Of a DNA stretch of 64,000 bases, positions 14,643 to 23,052 are shown piece by piece. The notes under the pieces were generated by a model, which saw nothing but the letters and a program-made list of their open reading frames with translations, was not told the DNA's origin and ran no database searches. How positions within the stretch are numbered: the first letter of the stretch is position 1; every line of letters begins with the position of its first letter. The stretch is from a virus. The DNA is taken from IMG/VR virus record IMGVR_UViG_3300040801_005525, positions 1 to 64,000 of that record, one strand, 5' to 3'. The translations under genes were made by a program, and so were the position numbers.

Positions 14643-15055
14643 TGGACCGCATCAAACTCTGCGTGGCGGGCTCACGCCATCTTCACGACCAGGCGCGCGT
14701 CGAGCAGCTCATCGTGAAGGGCTTGCACGAGCTGGGCATCAACCCGAAGCTCGTGCACACGCTCATCAACGGCAAGTGCCCCTATGGCGGCGTGGATGCA
14801 TGCGCTGAAACATGGGCGCGTCGCATGGGCATCCAGATCGAACTCTATCCGGGTCGAGGCGGCAAGGGTGGGTTCCCGGCGAGGAACAAGCAGATGGCGC
14901 AGCGCGCCACACACGCCATCCTCATCTACGCCGCGCATCACGCGTGCCGGGGCACGCAGGACATGCACACGCAATGGATAGGCGTGCACGGCGCCACGGC
15001 CGACAACATCATCACCTACACCATCGATGAAGAGGGCAGCGAGGTCGATCCATGA
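14642..15055 (+). CDS. SLOG-family (DUF2493/YspA-like) protein
   Basis: A 137-residue protein. It opens IKLCVAGSRHLHDQARVEQL, the GSR nucleotide-binding loop of SLOG/DUF2493 proteins, then LINGKCPYGGVDACAETWAR, GIQIELYP, and PARNKQMAQRATHAILIY, ending with GTQDM. The order GSR, GxDxxAxxWA, P...RNxxM matches the YspA-like group, which is thought to bind nucleotides or NAD-related ligands. The precise ligand is unknown. It is coupled to the neighbours on both sides. Confidence 0.75.
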   Translation: MDRIKLCVAGSRHLHDQARVEQLIVKGLHELGINPKLVHTLINGKCPYGGVDACAETWARRMGIQIELYPGRGGKGGFPARNKQMAQRATHAILIYAAHHACRGTQDMHTQWIGVHGATADNIITYTIDEEGSEVDP

Positions 15056-15252
15056 GCAACTACAGGAACCACAGAAGAGACGAACACCGGCGCACCGAGC
15101 ATGGTCCGCGATGGGAGAGCGCTGACCCTGGCAAGGGCTGCAACTCCACGCATGTGGCGCGCTCGCGGCGCAAGTGGAGGACCAGGCGGCGCCGCCGTGA
15201 GAGACGACATGGGCTTGACGAGATCAACACATTGACGCATGAGGAAGAATAA
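15052..15252 (+). CDS. Small very basic protein
   Basis: 66 residues with an exceptionally Arg/His-rich composition, for example NHRRDEHRRTEHG and RSRRKWRTRRRRRERR, ending in an acidic tail (THEEE). Such composition suggests nucleic-acid binding. It starts in ATGA overlap with the SLOG gene. No family recognised. Confidence 0.55.
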   Translation: MSNYRNHRRDEHRRTEHGPRWESADPGKGCNSTHVARSRRKWRTRRRRRERRHGLDEINTLTHEEE

Positions 15253-15253
15253 G

Positions 15254-15826
15254 ATGAACGCAGATAATTCCGATATATGGGGCGAGTTGCGAAGTGCGTG
15301 TGCTCATTCACAGAGCAAAGGCATGCTCATGCTCGCGCGTATCGACCGTATGGAGATCGAGGAAAGCGAGCGCAGACAACTCTATGCTTATGCCAGTGAT
15401 CATGGCGTGGAGAGGCCAGGGCACATCCTGAGTTTCGTGCAATCCTGTAGCGAACGTCGCAATCCCAACTTCGACTTGGAGATGCTCGAGGACCTCCAGG
15501 ACATCATGCGTTGGTGGCACGCCCATCATCGCATGACACATCCCGACTGCCTTGCTGTGCAGGCCTCCCATCAATATGGCGAGCGGCCTGATGGGGAGCG
15601 ATGGCGCTATCACTTCAGGTTGGCCTTGCAGCCCACGTTCCCACGCATGTCAGACCAAAGGCTCAGGACGTATCATGATGACTACCCAACTCCTGATGCA
15701 ATGGATGAGTGGTGGACGCATATCTTCAACGAGTGGGTGGTCGCACCACAGGGACAAATGAGAGGAGGACGCGCCGAGGTGTTCTTCTTCTGTGGCAAGT
15801 TTTTTCGCACGAGGCAGGCAAGATGA
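15254..15826 (+). CDS. FGEVR-module protein C, unknown body
   Basis: A 190-residue protein whose N-terminus (DIWGELRSACAHSQSKG, then RRQLYAYASDHG) matches the shared N-terminal module seen in five other proteins of the window. The body is rich in aromatic and His residues (RWWHAHHRMTHPDC, DEWWTHIFNEWVV), typical of a binding domain rather than a known enzyme. It overlaps the phosphoesterase gene by ATGA. No family recognised. Confidence 0.65.
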   Translation: MNADNSDIWGELRSACAHSQSKGMLMLARIDRMEIEESERRQLYAYASDHGVERPGHILSFVQSCSERRNPNFDLEMLEDLQDIMRWWHAHHRMTHPDCLAVQASHQYGERPDGERWRYHFRLALQPTFPRMSDQRLRTYHDDYPTPDAMDEWWTHIFNEWVVAPQGQMRGGRAEVFFFCGKFFRTRQAR

Positions 15827-16515
15827 AGCTGATGATCGTGGGCGATGTGCATGCCCAATACAAGCACATGGAGCACGTCATCAGCTTGGCGCTCGAGCAG
15901 CTCGGGCCGGTCGACAGGATCGTGCAGGTGGGGGATTTTGGCTTCTACCCTTCTTATGTCAGGCGCCGCTGGCGCGACTTCGGGGTGCCCATGCACTTCA
16001 TCCGCGGTAACCACGAGGAGCACGATCGCCTCCCCATCGATCAGGTTGCGACAGGCCCGATGGCCACCCCATGCGGTCCCTGGGAGTTCATCGGTGATGG
16101 CTATGTGGATGAGCACGAGGTGCTCCACATCGGCGGCGCGTGGAGCATCGATCGGCAGTACAGGCAGCTCATCGCGGTGCAGAAGCCGGACTTCATCGAC
16201 GTGTGGCGGCCCACAGAGCAGATGAGCGAGGCGACGATCGAGCGGCTGTGGGGAGAGCTCAAAGGCCAGAGCTTTCGCGCGGTCATCACGCACGAAGCGC
16301 CCGAGTTCCTGTTTCCACAGCTCGTGACCACACGCGTCGAGGAGCCAAACCGCACGGCGGCTTTCCTCGAGCGGCTCGCGCGCTCCATCACGACCCCCAC
16401 CTGGTGCTTTGGCCATCACCACAAGGGCCTGCACGTGCACCACGATGGCACGAGCTTCCACTGCATCGACATGCTCGGCGGCACAAGCTCGCCGGTCCAC
16501 CTCCTGGAGATCTGA
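15823..16515 (+). CDS. Calcineurin-like metallophosphoesterase
   Basis: A 230-residue protein with all five family motifs: GDVH (residues 7-10), GDFG (about 37-40), GNHEEH (about 63), THEAP (about 149) and GHHH (about 194), which provide the two-metal centre. The family cleaves phosphoesters in nucleotides, nucleic acids or proteins; the substrate here is unknown. Its position next to thymidylate synthase and dCTP deaminase suggests nucleotide metabolism, although a phosphatase acting on phage or host RNA ends, with the RNA ligase at the right edge, is another possibility. The start at 15823 is inside the previous gene's stop. Confidence 0.88.
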   Translation: MKLMIVGDVHAQYKHMEHVISLALEQLGPVDRIVQVGDFGFYPSYVRRRWRDFGVPMHFIRGNHEEHDRLPIDQVATGPMATPCGPWEFIGDGYVDEHEVLHIGGAWSIDRQYRQLIAVQKPDFIDVWRPTEQMSEATIERLWGELKGQSFRAVITHEAPEFLFPQLVTTRVEEPNRTAAFLERLARSITTPTWCFGHHHKGLHVHHDGTSFHCIDMLGGTSSPVHLLEI

Positions 16516-16517
16516 CC

Positions 16518-17315
16518 ATGATGTATGACTACCTCGACCTGCTCGGAGATGTGCTCGAGCACGGCACCCCATCAGATGACCGCACAGGGACGGGCACCCG
16601 CTCGATCTTTGGCGCGCAGCTGCGCTTCGACCTCGCGCAGGGCTTCCCGGCCGTGACCACCAAGCGCCTCTACTTCAAGGGCGTGGTGTGCGAGCTGCTC
16701 TGGTTCCTCAAAGGCTCCACGAACTCGCGCGAGCTCGAGCGCCAGGGCGTCAAGATCTGGCGTGAATGGGCGGATGCAAACGGCGAGCTCGGGCCGGTGT
16801 ACGGGGCGCAGTGGCGATCCTGGGCTGGCGCCGATGGCGCGACCCATGACCAGATCGCGCAGGTCATCGCGTCGATCCGCCACAACCCCAACTCGCGCCG
16901 GCACATCGTGAGCGCGTGGAACGTCGCGGAGCTCGACCAGATGGCGCTCCCCCCATGTCACGTGCTCTTCCAGTTCTATGTGAGGGGTGGAAAGCTCTCG
17001 TGCCAGCTCTACCAGAGGAGCGCTGACCTGTTCCTGGGTGTGCCGTTCAACATCGCGAGCTACGTGCTCCTGACGCACATGATCGCGCAGGTCACCGGCC
17101 TCGAGGTGGGGGAGTTCATTCACACCTTTGGTGACGCGCACATCTATGAGAACCACGTCGAGCAGGTGCGTGAACAGCTCTCGCGCAGGCCTTATGATGC
17201 GCCACGTCTTGTACTCGACCCTGGCATCACGCACATTGATCACTTCGCCCTCGAGCACATCCGCCTCGAGGGGTATGAGCACCACCCCGCCATCAAGGCG
17301 CCGATCGCGGTGTGA
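16518..17315 (+). CDS. thyA: Thymidylate synthase
   Basis: A 265-residue enzyme of normal ThyA length. Visible: the [12 protein letters not shown] nucleotide-binding loop, [20 protein letters not shown] helix, catalytic Cys147 in [28 protein letters not shown] with Asn178, and the C-terminal IKAPIAV. Asn at position 178 fits use of dUMP; dCMP hydroxymethylases carry Asp there. It methylates dUMP to dTMP with methylene-tetrahydrofolate. Hydroxymethyl-dUMP synthesis cannot be ruled out by sequence alone. GGAG lies 9 nt upstream of ATG 16518. Carrying thyA with a dCTP deaminase gives the phage its own dTTP supply. Confidence 0.95.
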   Translation: MMYDYLDLLGDVLEHGTPSDDRTGTGTRSIFGAQLRFDLAQGFPAVTTKRLYFKGVVCELLWFLKGSTNSRELERQGVKIWREWADANGELGPVYGAQWRSWAGADGATHDQIAQVIASIRHNPNSRRHIVSAWNVAELDQMALPPCHVLFQFYVRGGKLSCQLYQRSADLFLGVPFNIASYVLLTHMIAQVTGLEVGEFIHTFGDAHIYENHVEQVREQLSRRPYDAPRLVLDPGITHIDHFALEHIRLEGYEHHPAIKAPIAV

Positions 17316-17337
17316 CCGCATAAAGGAGAGCGAGCCC

Positions 17338-18105
17338 ATGCAGGATGACGCGAAGATCATGAGTACGTTTGGCGACTTGCGTGCGGCATGTCACAACAAG
17401 GATACCGAAGCCCTGTCCTCCATATACCTCGATGGAATTGATGAAGAGGCTGCGATCTCCTATGCGTTCGAGCACCTCGAAGAGAACGCCATCCTGGCAA
17501 GGGCACTTCGCTGGCATGATCAGGACGGGCAAGAGTGCTCACCCGTCTGGGCTCTATTTCAGCAAGAAGGCTCCGTGAACCTGACCTTGTTCGGAGGCCT
17601 CAAGTTCTGGAGCAGCGATGGGACATACGAGAGGCGCATGTTTCTTCTGAGTATCATCGATCTCGTGCAAGGGGCCCAACCGCAACTCTCTGATTCGCTT
17701 GGCTTTGACCCCTTTACTGCCTCACGCACATTCATCGAAACCAAGGAGAGGCTCCTTGACGAAAGGCAGATAAGAACCATGTGCACTGACCTCGACTTTT
17801 GCCAGGGATGGGAGTTCATGGATTTCGCCACGCCCAAAGAGCAGAACATGCATTTTTGCACTATGTATACGCTTGAGGTGCTCATTTGGAGCCTGGAGTT
17901 CATATGGCAATACGGTCAGGCTCATAGGCTATGGACATCTGCGCTCAATGCAGTGTCTTACCACCGAGCTTGCAGTGATGCTGGCGATCTCAAATACACC
18001 CTGGCCGAGCTTGTTGAAGAACACACCTTTGACTTCAATACGACCATGATGGGCCTCATCAGAGAGAGATGGATGGCCCATAGGGCGTCGATGATTTCCC
18101 GTTAA
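17338..18105 (+). CDS. FGEVR-module protein D, unknown body
   Basis: A 255-residue protein. After an 8-residue leader, STFGDLRAACHNKDTEALSS and AISYAFEHLEENA match the shared N-terminal module. The body is helical with many aromatics (CQGWEFMDFATPKEQ, LEVLIWSLEFIWQYG). It has fewer CTC/GAG codons and lower G+C than its neighbours, which hints at a separate origin. The ribosome site is AAAGGAGAG. No enzyme motif recognised. A 113-bp control region follows. Confidence 0.65.
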   Translation: MQDDAKIMSTFGDLRAACHNKDTEALSSIYLDGIDEEAAISYAFEHLEENAILARALRWHDQDGQECSPVWALFQQEGSVNLTLFGGLKFWSSDGTYERRMFLLSIIDLVQGAQPQLSDSLGFDPFTASRTFIETKERLLDERQIRTMCTDLDFCQGWEFMDFATPKEQNMHFCTMYTLEVLIWSLEFIWQYGQAHRLWTSALNAVSYHRACSDAGDLKYTLAELVEEHTFDFNTTMMGLIRERWMAHRASMISR

Positions 18106-18107
18106 TC

Positions 18108-18138
18108 CATGTACAATTCATGCAAAGATTTGTACATG
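18108..18138. promoter_or_regulatory. Perfect 9-bp inverted repeat before the dCTP deaminase gene
   Basis: CATGTACAA (18108-18116) and TTGTACATG (18130-18138) form a perfect inverted repeat with a 13-nt spacer, starting just after the previous stop. It could be a protein-binding operator, or an RNA hairpin ending the upstream part of the operon. Confidence 0.5.
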
Positions 18139-18148
18139 AGGGTTGAAT

Positions 18149-18158
18149 CATGAGATCG
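18149..18158. promoter_or_regulatory. CATGAGATCG site before dCTP deaminase (shared with 1884-1893)
   Basis: The same 10-mer as in the divergent repressor/early control region. It is followed by GTGAGATCATG, so an ATCATGAGATC/GTGAGATCATG pair is formed. This suggests that one regulator acts at both places. Confidence 0.35.
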
Positions 18159-18218
18159 CTCGTGAGATCATGTGTGATGTACGCACATCCATGAATTCAC
18201 ACAAGAAAGAGCCTCCTC

Positions 18219-18767
18219 ATGCGTCTTTGTGACACCGACATCTTGCACGAGCTCGAACACGGCGATCTCCAAATCACGCCTCTCCCCGAAGACCAGGCAC
18301 GCTGGCTCCAGCCCGCTGGCGTGGACCTGCGCCTCGCTTGTGAGTTCCGGCGCCTGAGCCCCTACCTCGCGTGCATCCGCCCGCACGCGCTGACCGGGGA
18401 GGAGTTCGACGAGCCCTGTGACCTGAACGCCGATGGCGAGTTCAGGCTCGCGCCTGGGGAGTTCGCGTTGGCGCGCACCATGGAGTACGTCAAGATCCCA
18501 CGCGACCTGTCTGCGAACCTCGATGAGCGCTCGACCTACGCACGGTGCGGGGTCTTGATGCACCTCGTGGCCGGGAACATCGAGCCAGGGTTCGAGGGGC
18601 ACATCACGCTCGAACTCGCGAACCTCACCCCCTGCCCCGTCTTCCTGAAGCCAGGCGAGCCGGTGGTCCAGATGACCCTGAACGCCCTGTCCGATGTGCC
18701 AGGGCGTGACTACACCACGAAGGGAGGGCGCTACCAGCGCTCCCATGGCTGCATCGCCCCGCGCTAA
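18219..18767 (+). CDS. dcd: dCTP deaminase
   Basis: A 182-residue protein of the trimeric dUTPase/dCTP deaminase family. Visible: the opening LCDTDILHELEHGDLQITP, the QPAGVDLRLA strand, PRDLSANLDERSTYARCGV with the Arg-Ser of the active site, and PGFEGHITLELANLT with the Glu used for deamination in Dcd. It turns dCTP into dUTP, feeding dUMP to ThyA; the bifunctional dCTP deaminase-dUTPase type is also possible. The gene follows a separate control region (18106-18218) and starts at ATG 18219, after CAAGAAAGAGCC. Confidence 0.85.
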   Translation: MRLCDTDILHELEHGDLQITPLPEDQARWLQPAGVDLRLACEFRRLSPYLACIRPHALTGEEFDEPCDLNADGEFRLAPGEFALARTMEYVKIPRDLSANLDERSTYARCGVLMHLVAGNIEPGFEGHITLELANLTPCPVFLKPGEPVVQMTLNALSDVPGRDYTTKGGRYQRSHGCIAPR

Positions 18768-18791
18768 CCCTCTTTGCCCCCCTCTCACATC

Positions 18792-20423
18792 ATGCATCTT
18801 TACGCCCACATCGCCGCCTGCAAGATCGACGAGACCGACGCCGATCGCGAGGCCAAAGCCCTCCTCGAGAAGATGAAAAAGAACCCCTCCCCACCCCCCT
18901 CTGCACCCGTGATGCACGACGATGACGTGCGCACGATCGACCACACTCCCGATCTTGCCGAGCGCACCGCGCGCCCCAACCAGCCAAAATCCCCTACGCG
19001 CGACATGGCCTTTGCTGACGGGCCACCTCCACGCAACGTGAAGATGCGACTCATCGAGTTTGCACGCTACTTCACGATCACCGAGGGCGCGCTTCGATTT
19101 CGTGGCAAGAACCCTGATTGGCCCGAGTTCCACATCGAGTCGAGCGGGAGGGGAGGCAAGCCTGCGCTCATCTGGTATGGCGATGCGATCATCCCTGACG
19201 AGGGGGATGGCGGCGATGCGCCGGAGCTCGACGACGACCTGGTCGCTGACGAGGGTCTGCTCGAGGACGTGGATGACGGCGCCGACGTGTCGAGCACCGC
19301 GTCAGGGGACGCATCGGAGGTGGCGGACCTGCGCAGGCAGCTCGAGCAGCTCGAAGCCAAGGTCAAGGACTTCGAGAGCGTCAAGACATCGAGGGACGCG
19401 TGGCGCGCACAGTACGAGGAGGCCGATGCACGCGCCGAGCAGCTCGAGGCGCGCGTCACCGCGCTCGAAGGGGAGGTGGCACGAGGTGAGGAGAGGCTCA
19501 CCCAGAGGACAAAACGCCACGAGGACGATGTGCGCGACTTCGGCGCCGAGCGCGACCGATGGAAGAAGGATGCGCTCGCGCTGCAAGAGGACATCGACGC
19601 CTGCCACGACCTGCTCGATGAGGATGAGGATGCGGCGACTTGCAATGAGGCGAGGAGCCCGAAGCTCTCACGTCGCATCACGCTCACGCTTGGGATCTTC
19701 CAGAGCATGAAGCTCGTCAGGGATGGGGAGATCGAGAAGCTGACCCGTGAGAAGACCGAGCACCTCGCGCAGCTCGACGAGGCACGACAGAGTGCAAATA
19801 ACTGGAAGAGCGAGTGCGAACGTGTCAGCGCACACATGCTCGCCTGTCACAAGTTGTTCGCGCGCGAGGGCGAGCCCAAGGATGATCGTTTGCTCGAGGA
19901 GAAGGTGCGCGAACTCCTCACCTCTTATGACCTCGTGAGCGATGCACTCACGCAGGCACGTGACGAGATCAACGCGATCGAGGCGCGCCACACGGAGAGG
20001 TTCGACACGTTGTGCGCGGCATATAGGGAGGCGTGCACACGGCACGAGGAGGCGATGGCCACGCTCCGCCATGAACTCGATGAAGCTGAAGCGCGGTTGC
20101 GGGAGCACCAGGAGACAGAGACGAACGTGCACCAGGTCAAGGAGGCTCACGGGGCAACCGAGGTGTGCGCGAGCGGTGCAGAGGGGAGGGGTGGGGATCT
20201 TCTCTCTTCTCTGATCGAGGTCAACCCGAACGACATGGTGGACTGGACCATTCATCTGGACGCGCGAGTGCATGCAGTCAGACAGTGTGCCCCTGATGAG
20301 CTCGATCCGGGGCAGCTCGTCAAGCTCGTCAATGACCTGGCGCACATGCTCGGCGAGGAGAAGAGTTACAGCATGTGCAAGCTCGCCACGGTGTATGCAC
20401 ACATGATGAGGAAGAGGGTATGA
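18792..20423 (+). CDS. Large coiled-coil protein, unknown function
   Basis: A 543-residue protein from ATG 18792 (MHLYAHIAACK); a TTG at 18774 is an alternative. Residues about 25-60 include KKNPSPPPSAP, encoded by copy 5 of the dispersed element. A folded-looking part follows near residues 80-140 (RLIEFARYFTITEGALRF). The rest is a long coiled coil rich in Glu/Ala/Leu (LRRQLEQLEAKVKDFESV onward), broken by short loops. Copy 6 of the element lies near the 3' end. A structural or scaffolding role on DNA or membrane is likely from shape only. It overlaps the next gene. Confidence 0.65.
   Translation: MHLYAHIAACKIDETDADREAKALLEKMKKNPSPPPSAPVMHDDDVRTIDHTPDLAERTARPNQPKSPTRDMAFADGPPPRNVKMRLIEFARYFTITEGALRFRGKNPDWPEFHIESSGRGGKPALIWYGDAIIPDEGDGGDAPELDDDLVADEGLLEDVDDGADVSSTASGDASEVADLRRQLEQLEAKVKDFESVKTSRDAWRAQYEEADARAEQLEARVTALEGEVARGEERLTQRTKRHEDDVRDFGAERDRWKKDALALQEDIDACHDLLDEDEDAATCNEARSPKLSRRITLTLGIFQSMKLVRDGEIEKLTREKTEHLAQLDEARQSANNWKSECERVSAHMLACHKLFAREGEPKDDRLLEEKVRELLTSYDLVSDALTQARDEINAIEARHTERFDTLCAAYREACTRHEEAMATLRHELDEAEARLREHQETETNVHQVKEAHGATEVCASGAEGRGGDLLSSLIEVNPNDMVDWTIHLDARVHAVRQCAPDELDPGQLVKLVNDLAHMLGEEKSYSMCKLATVYAHMMRKRV
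18871..18906 (-). repeat. Dispersed G-rich/pyrimidine element, copy 5
   Basis: Minus strand: GTGCAGA-G6-T-G4-A-G4 then TTCTTTTTCATCTTC. The C-rich strand is sense and in frame, giving KKNPSPPPSAP. This is one of the copies closest to the consensus. Confidence 0.8.
20176..20212 (+). repeat. Dispersed G-rich/pyrimidine element, copy 6
   Basis: GTGCAGA-G4-A-G4-T-G4-A then TCTTCTCTCTTCTCTG. The G-rich strand is sense and in frame inside the coiled-coil gene, encoding AEGRGGDLLSSL. Only about 1.3 kb from copy 5, in the opposite orientation and in the same gene. Confidence 0.7.
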
Positions 20424-21160
20424 CGACATTCGGCGATGTGAGGAGTGCCATTCAGAACGGGTCGCGTTGCCCGAGCCTCGGGAGGGTGCCCGAGGAAGAC
20501 AGGGCGGCGTGCATCGCTTATGTGGAGCGGGCCGGGGAGAGGGCCGTGGTGGAGTCCTCGGTGTTCATCGGCCAGGTCAGGATGCCGAGCCCCTACGTGG
20601 GGTCAGATGAGGAGGACATCGATGTGCCGTGCACAGACATCAGCAGGATCGGGGAGTGCCACTCATGGCGCGTGCACCGGCTCGGGCTAGAGAGTGTAGC
20701 CTCATCGGAGGAGATGGACACGCGGCTCATGATGAACAGGTGGGTGTGCGACAAGCTGCTCGATCGGCTCGATGGATGGAAGGCCGTCATCGAAGGCGAG
20801 CCTGAATTGTCTGGACTTCGAGAGCGTCTCTTCGTTCTGCCTGAACGCCTGGTCAAGCTTCTTGTCTCCGACATGGATTGGCTCGACCTCGAGTACAGGA
20901 TTCGGGGGCAGTTGCTGGGTCACGCTCAACTCCTTCGCCGTGTCGCATCTGGAAGTGCAGGAGCTCTATTCTGGGACACGCTCGAACTCATGGATGCGAT
21001 GATGGAGAGCGCCATGCACGGAGATCCAGTGAGTTTGGACTTCGAGATGGTGCATCTCTTCGCCAAGACCGAGGAGGCCATCGAAGACCTGAAGCTCGAT
21101 CTGATGCGGTTCATTCTATGGAGCGCTGAACGAAGTGACTTCGTCCTGAGGCCTGCATGA
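20420..21160 (+). CDS. FGEVR-module protein E, unknown body
   Basis: A 246-residue protein starting MTTFGDVRSAIQNG, with RAACIAYVERAGERAV at residues 28-43, matching the shared N-terminal module. The body is helical (LELMDAMMESAMH, EEAIEDLKLDLMRF) and acidic. It overlaps genes on both sides. No enzyme motif recognised. The very short lead before FGDVR makes this the cleanest example of the module's natural start. Confidence 0.65.
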   Translation: MTTFGDVRSAIQNGSRCPSLGRVPEEDRAACIAYVERAGERAVVESSVFIGQVRMPSPYVGSDEEDIDVPCTDISRIGECHSWRVHRLGLESVASSEEMDTRLMMNRWVCDKLLDRLDGWKAVIEGEPELSGLRERLFVLPERLVKLLVSDMDWLDLEYRIRGQLLGHAQLLRRVASGSAGALFWDTLELMDAMMESAMHGDPVSLDFEMVHLFAKTEEAIEDLKLDLMRFILWSAERSDFVLRPA

Positions 21161-21717
21161 TGTTCAACGAGGTATTCGGAGAGGTACGCGCACTGTGTGC
21201 GGAGAGGGCATGGGCCAAGGCTTATCGCGCCACACAGCACGAGGCGTTCGCACAGCCACAACGCGAGGTGCTCATCTCCTATGTGGACGAGGCTCGCGCA
21301 GGCAAGAGGTTTGACCAGCAGCTCGTCGGGCCAAGGGTGCTTGCCGCTGGAGAGGAGCATGTGTACGAACCTCTCTACGTCCCCGAAGGTCCTGTCGAGT
21401 TGATGGCCCACGTGCGGGTGACGTTCCCACGTTTTGGGAATCGCGCGCACTCATTCCTTCCTGAACGCGCCAGGGTCAAACTCGAGATCCTCGTAGGCGG
21501 CTTGAGGATGGAAGCCTTCGAGGAGGTGGAGCCTCACGCGCACTCTGACGAGCTCGCCGTCATGCTGCTGTGTGAGGGCACACTTCCCACGTTCTCTCAT
21601 CTGGAGCCAAGGTGTACATGCGAGCTGAAGTTTCTCATTGGAGAGAGGTTCATGAACTACAAGGACGCCACGCTCACAGCCGTCACGCTCTCGCTCAATT
21701 CGGGGAGGTTCTTCTGA
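21157..21717 (+). CDS. FGEVR-module protein B, last gene of the early operon
   Basis: A 186-residue protein. VFGEVRALCAERAWAKAYRA and QREVLISYVDEARAG match the shared module almost ideally. The body is probably beta-rich (PVELMAHVRVTFPRF, CTCELKFLIGERF). It ends the 20-kb plus-strand operon and converges on the minus-strand gene at 21733 with only 15 nt between stops; no clear terminator hairpin is seen there. Confidence 0.65.
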   Translation: MMFNEVFGEVRALCAERAWAKAYRATQHEAFAQPQREVLISYVDEARAGKRFDQQLVGPRVLAAGEEHVYEPLYVPEGPVELMAHVRVTFPRFGNRAHSFLPERARVKLEILVGGLRMEAFEEVEPHAHSDELAVMLLCEGTLPTFSHLEPRCTCELKFLIGERFMNYKDATLTAVTLSLNSGRFF

Positions 21718-21732
21718 TGTGAACGAGTGAGG

Positions 21733-21978
21733 CTACTCTTCTTCGTTGCGATCAGCTTGAGTTCTGCTGTCCAGGTCTGCTCGAGCATCTGCTTCTGCCT
21801 CTTCTCTTGTTTCGAAGAAAATTGTATGAAGGCATGGCCCTACCGATCCCCCGTGTGGGTTTTCGTGCAAGGGGTATGAATAATACCAGCGTTCATCATC
21901 GTCCTGGATGATGTGAACCTTGACGGTGTTTCCCTTGGCGTCGAGCATGTCTATTTCGAGCGTCCTACGTGTCCCCAT
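21733..21978 (-). CDS. Small protein, unknown function
   Basis: 81 residues, opening RTLEIDMLDAKGNTVKVHII, then YYSYPLHENPHGGSV and an acidic helical tail (TREEAEADARADLDS). The ribosome site is GAGGAGATTTAAGCATG. It converges with the early operon. No family recognised. Confidence 0.6.
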   Translation of the reverse strand: MGTRRTLEIDMLDAKGNTVKVHIIQDDDERWYYSYPLHENPHGGSVGPCLHTIFFETREEAEADARADLDSRTQADRNEEE

Positions 21979-22223
21979 GCTTAAATCTCCTCGAGAGTGT
22001 CACTATGGTCATTTTTGGAGAGGCCACGATCTCAAAAAGCGTGCCATGTGTAAAGCAACTCTGAATTCCGATAACACCTGTTATGTCCACTTTTCCTATT
22101 CACCCCTTTTATTTTGTTTTCTCTTTCTTTTTGAAGGGTTGTGCTCGACTTGAACGGTGATGAAGAGAGGCGCTGAGATGGAGCTCATCCTGAGCCCTTT
22201 TGTTTCATCGTATGACGAGCAGA

Positions 22224-22541
22224 TCATGAATCATCATGCACGTCGTGCATGCCCGTCACATCGGAGAAGAGCTCCGGTCTGATTTCAACACGGAGGAGCT
22301 TCTCTCCAGTCGGGGTCTTTTGATAGATGGTCTTCTCAACCATCATGACACCCGGGACAAAATCCTCGAGCTCGTCACCAAAGGCACTGAACAACTCTGC
22401 TGAACTGTAACTGCGCGTGTGCTTCACGAATGTCGAGTTCGCCTCTTCCTTTGCAGCGTTGGCTTCCCTGAGCCTCTTACGTGCTCGAGGTCGTCTTCTA
22501 TTCTTGTCGCGGTTACGCCTTGTGCCTCGCCGAGCTCCCAT
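22224..22541 (-). CDS. Small protein with very basic N-terminus
   Basis: 105 residues. The first 30 are strongly basic (RRGTRRNRDKNRRRPRARKR), followed by a mixed alpha/beta part (SSAELFSAFGDELEDFVPG, LLRVEIRPELFSDV). The basic head suggests nucleic-acid contact. The start lies 11 nt downstream of the RHH gene stop, so the two are probably cotranscribed. No family recognised. Confidence 0.55.
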   Translation of the reverse strand: MGARRGTRRNRDKNRRRPRARKRLREANAAKEEANSTFVKHTRSYSSAELFSAFGDELEDFVPGVMMVEKTIYQKTPTGEKLLRVEIRPELFSDVTGMHDVHDDS

Positions 22542-22552
22542 GGGACCCCCTA

Positions 22553-22777
22553 TCAGAACACGAGCATGACTTCGCGCTCATTGCCTTCTTTGTCTCTGAG
22601 AATGACCGTGCTGCCCTGCTGTGTTTGCTCGAGCAACGCATCGTAAAGCACCAGAGAATTGCGGATGACCTGAGTGAGAGACTCGGCCTGAGCGGTCTCT
22701 TTCACCCGCTCGAGCCGATCTCTGACGCTGGTCGAAATACGCAGGTTGAGACGCACAGTCTCTGCGCTTTCTGCCAT
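22553..22777 (-). CDS. Ribbon-helix-helix DNA-binding protein
   Basis: 74 residues from ATG 22777, chosen for AAGAGG upstream and the natural N-terminus MAESAETVRLNLRISTSVRD. The strand VRLNLRIS, then helices RDRLERVKETAQ and LTQVIRNSLVLYDALLEQ, form the RHH (MetJ/Arc-type) pattern. The C-terminal tail (STVILRDKEGNEREVML) is a beta hairpin seen in several small RHH proteins. Such dimers repress transcription, or act as antitoxin or partition partners; none of these is shown. Upstream lies a small membrane protein gene. Confidence 0.75.
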   Translation of the reverse strand: MAESAETVRLNLRISTSVRDRLERVKETAQAESLTQVIRNSLVLYDALLEQTQQGSTVILRDKEGNEREVMLVF

Positions 22778-22791
22778 GGTTTTGCCTCTTT

Positions 22792-23052
22792 TCAGGAGCG
22801 CCTGTACCAGAGCATGGCGAGAATGAGGACTCCAAGACCCATGTGATGTGTCCAATCCACGACCCCCTTGCAGACCAGGACGATCATCAGGATGATGAAC
22901 ATCGTGATCGAGATCCAGGGAGAATGTGAGATGTAGAAGCACGCTGTGAGTAGAGGATTTCGTTGTGAGACGACCTCCATCTCAAGGCCTTTTCTGTACG
23001 CTTCACGCTCACCTTTGCTCGGGTCAAAGGGCTCCATATGTGGGGTGCTCAT
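22792..23052 (-). CDS. Two-span membrane protein
   Basis: 86 residues from ATG 23052. A polar N-terminus (STPHMEPFDPSKGEREAYRK) precedes two hydrophobic helices (WISITMFIILMIVLVCKGVV and a following GLGVLILAMLWY), ending in YRRS. The function is unknown. It sits upstream of the RHH gene, separated by 14 nt, probably in one transcript. Confidence 0.55.
   Translation of the reverse strand: MSTPHMEPFDPSKGEREAYRKGLEMEVVSQRNPLLTACFYISHSPWISITMFIILMIVLVCKGVVDWTHHMGLGVLILAMLWYRRS

Noticed and set aside
16518-17315. dCMP hydroxymethylase instead of thymidylate synthase
   Set aside because: Asn178 in the VPFNIASY motif fits dUMP; dCMP hydroxymethylases carry Asp at this place.
22224-22777. Toxin-antitoxin pair (RHH gene plus basic small protein)
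   Set aside because: The RHH protein could be an antitoxin, but the second protein has no RelE, MazF, PIN or HEPN features.
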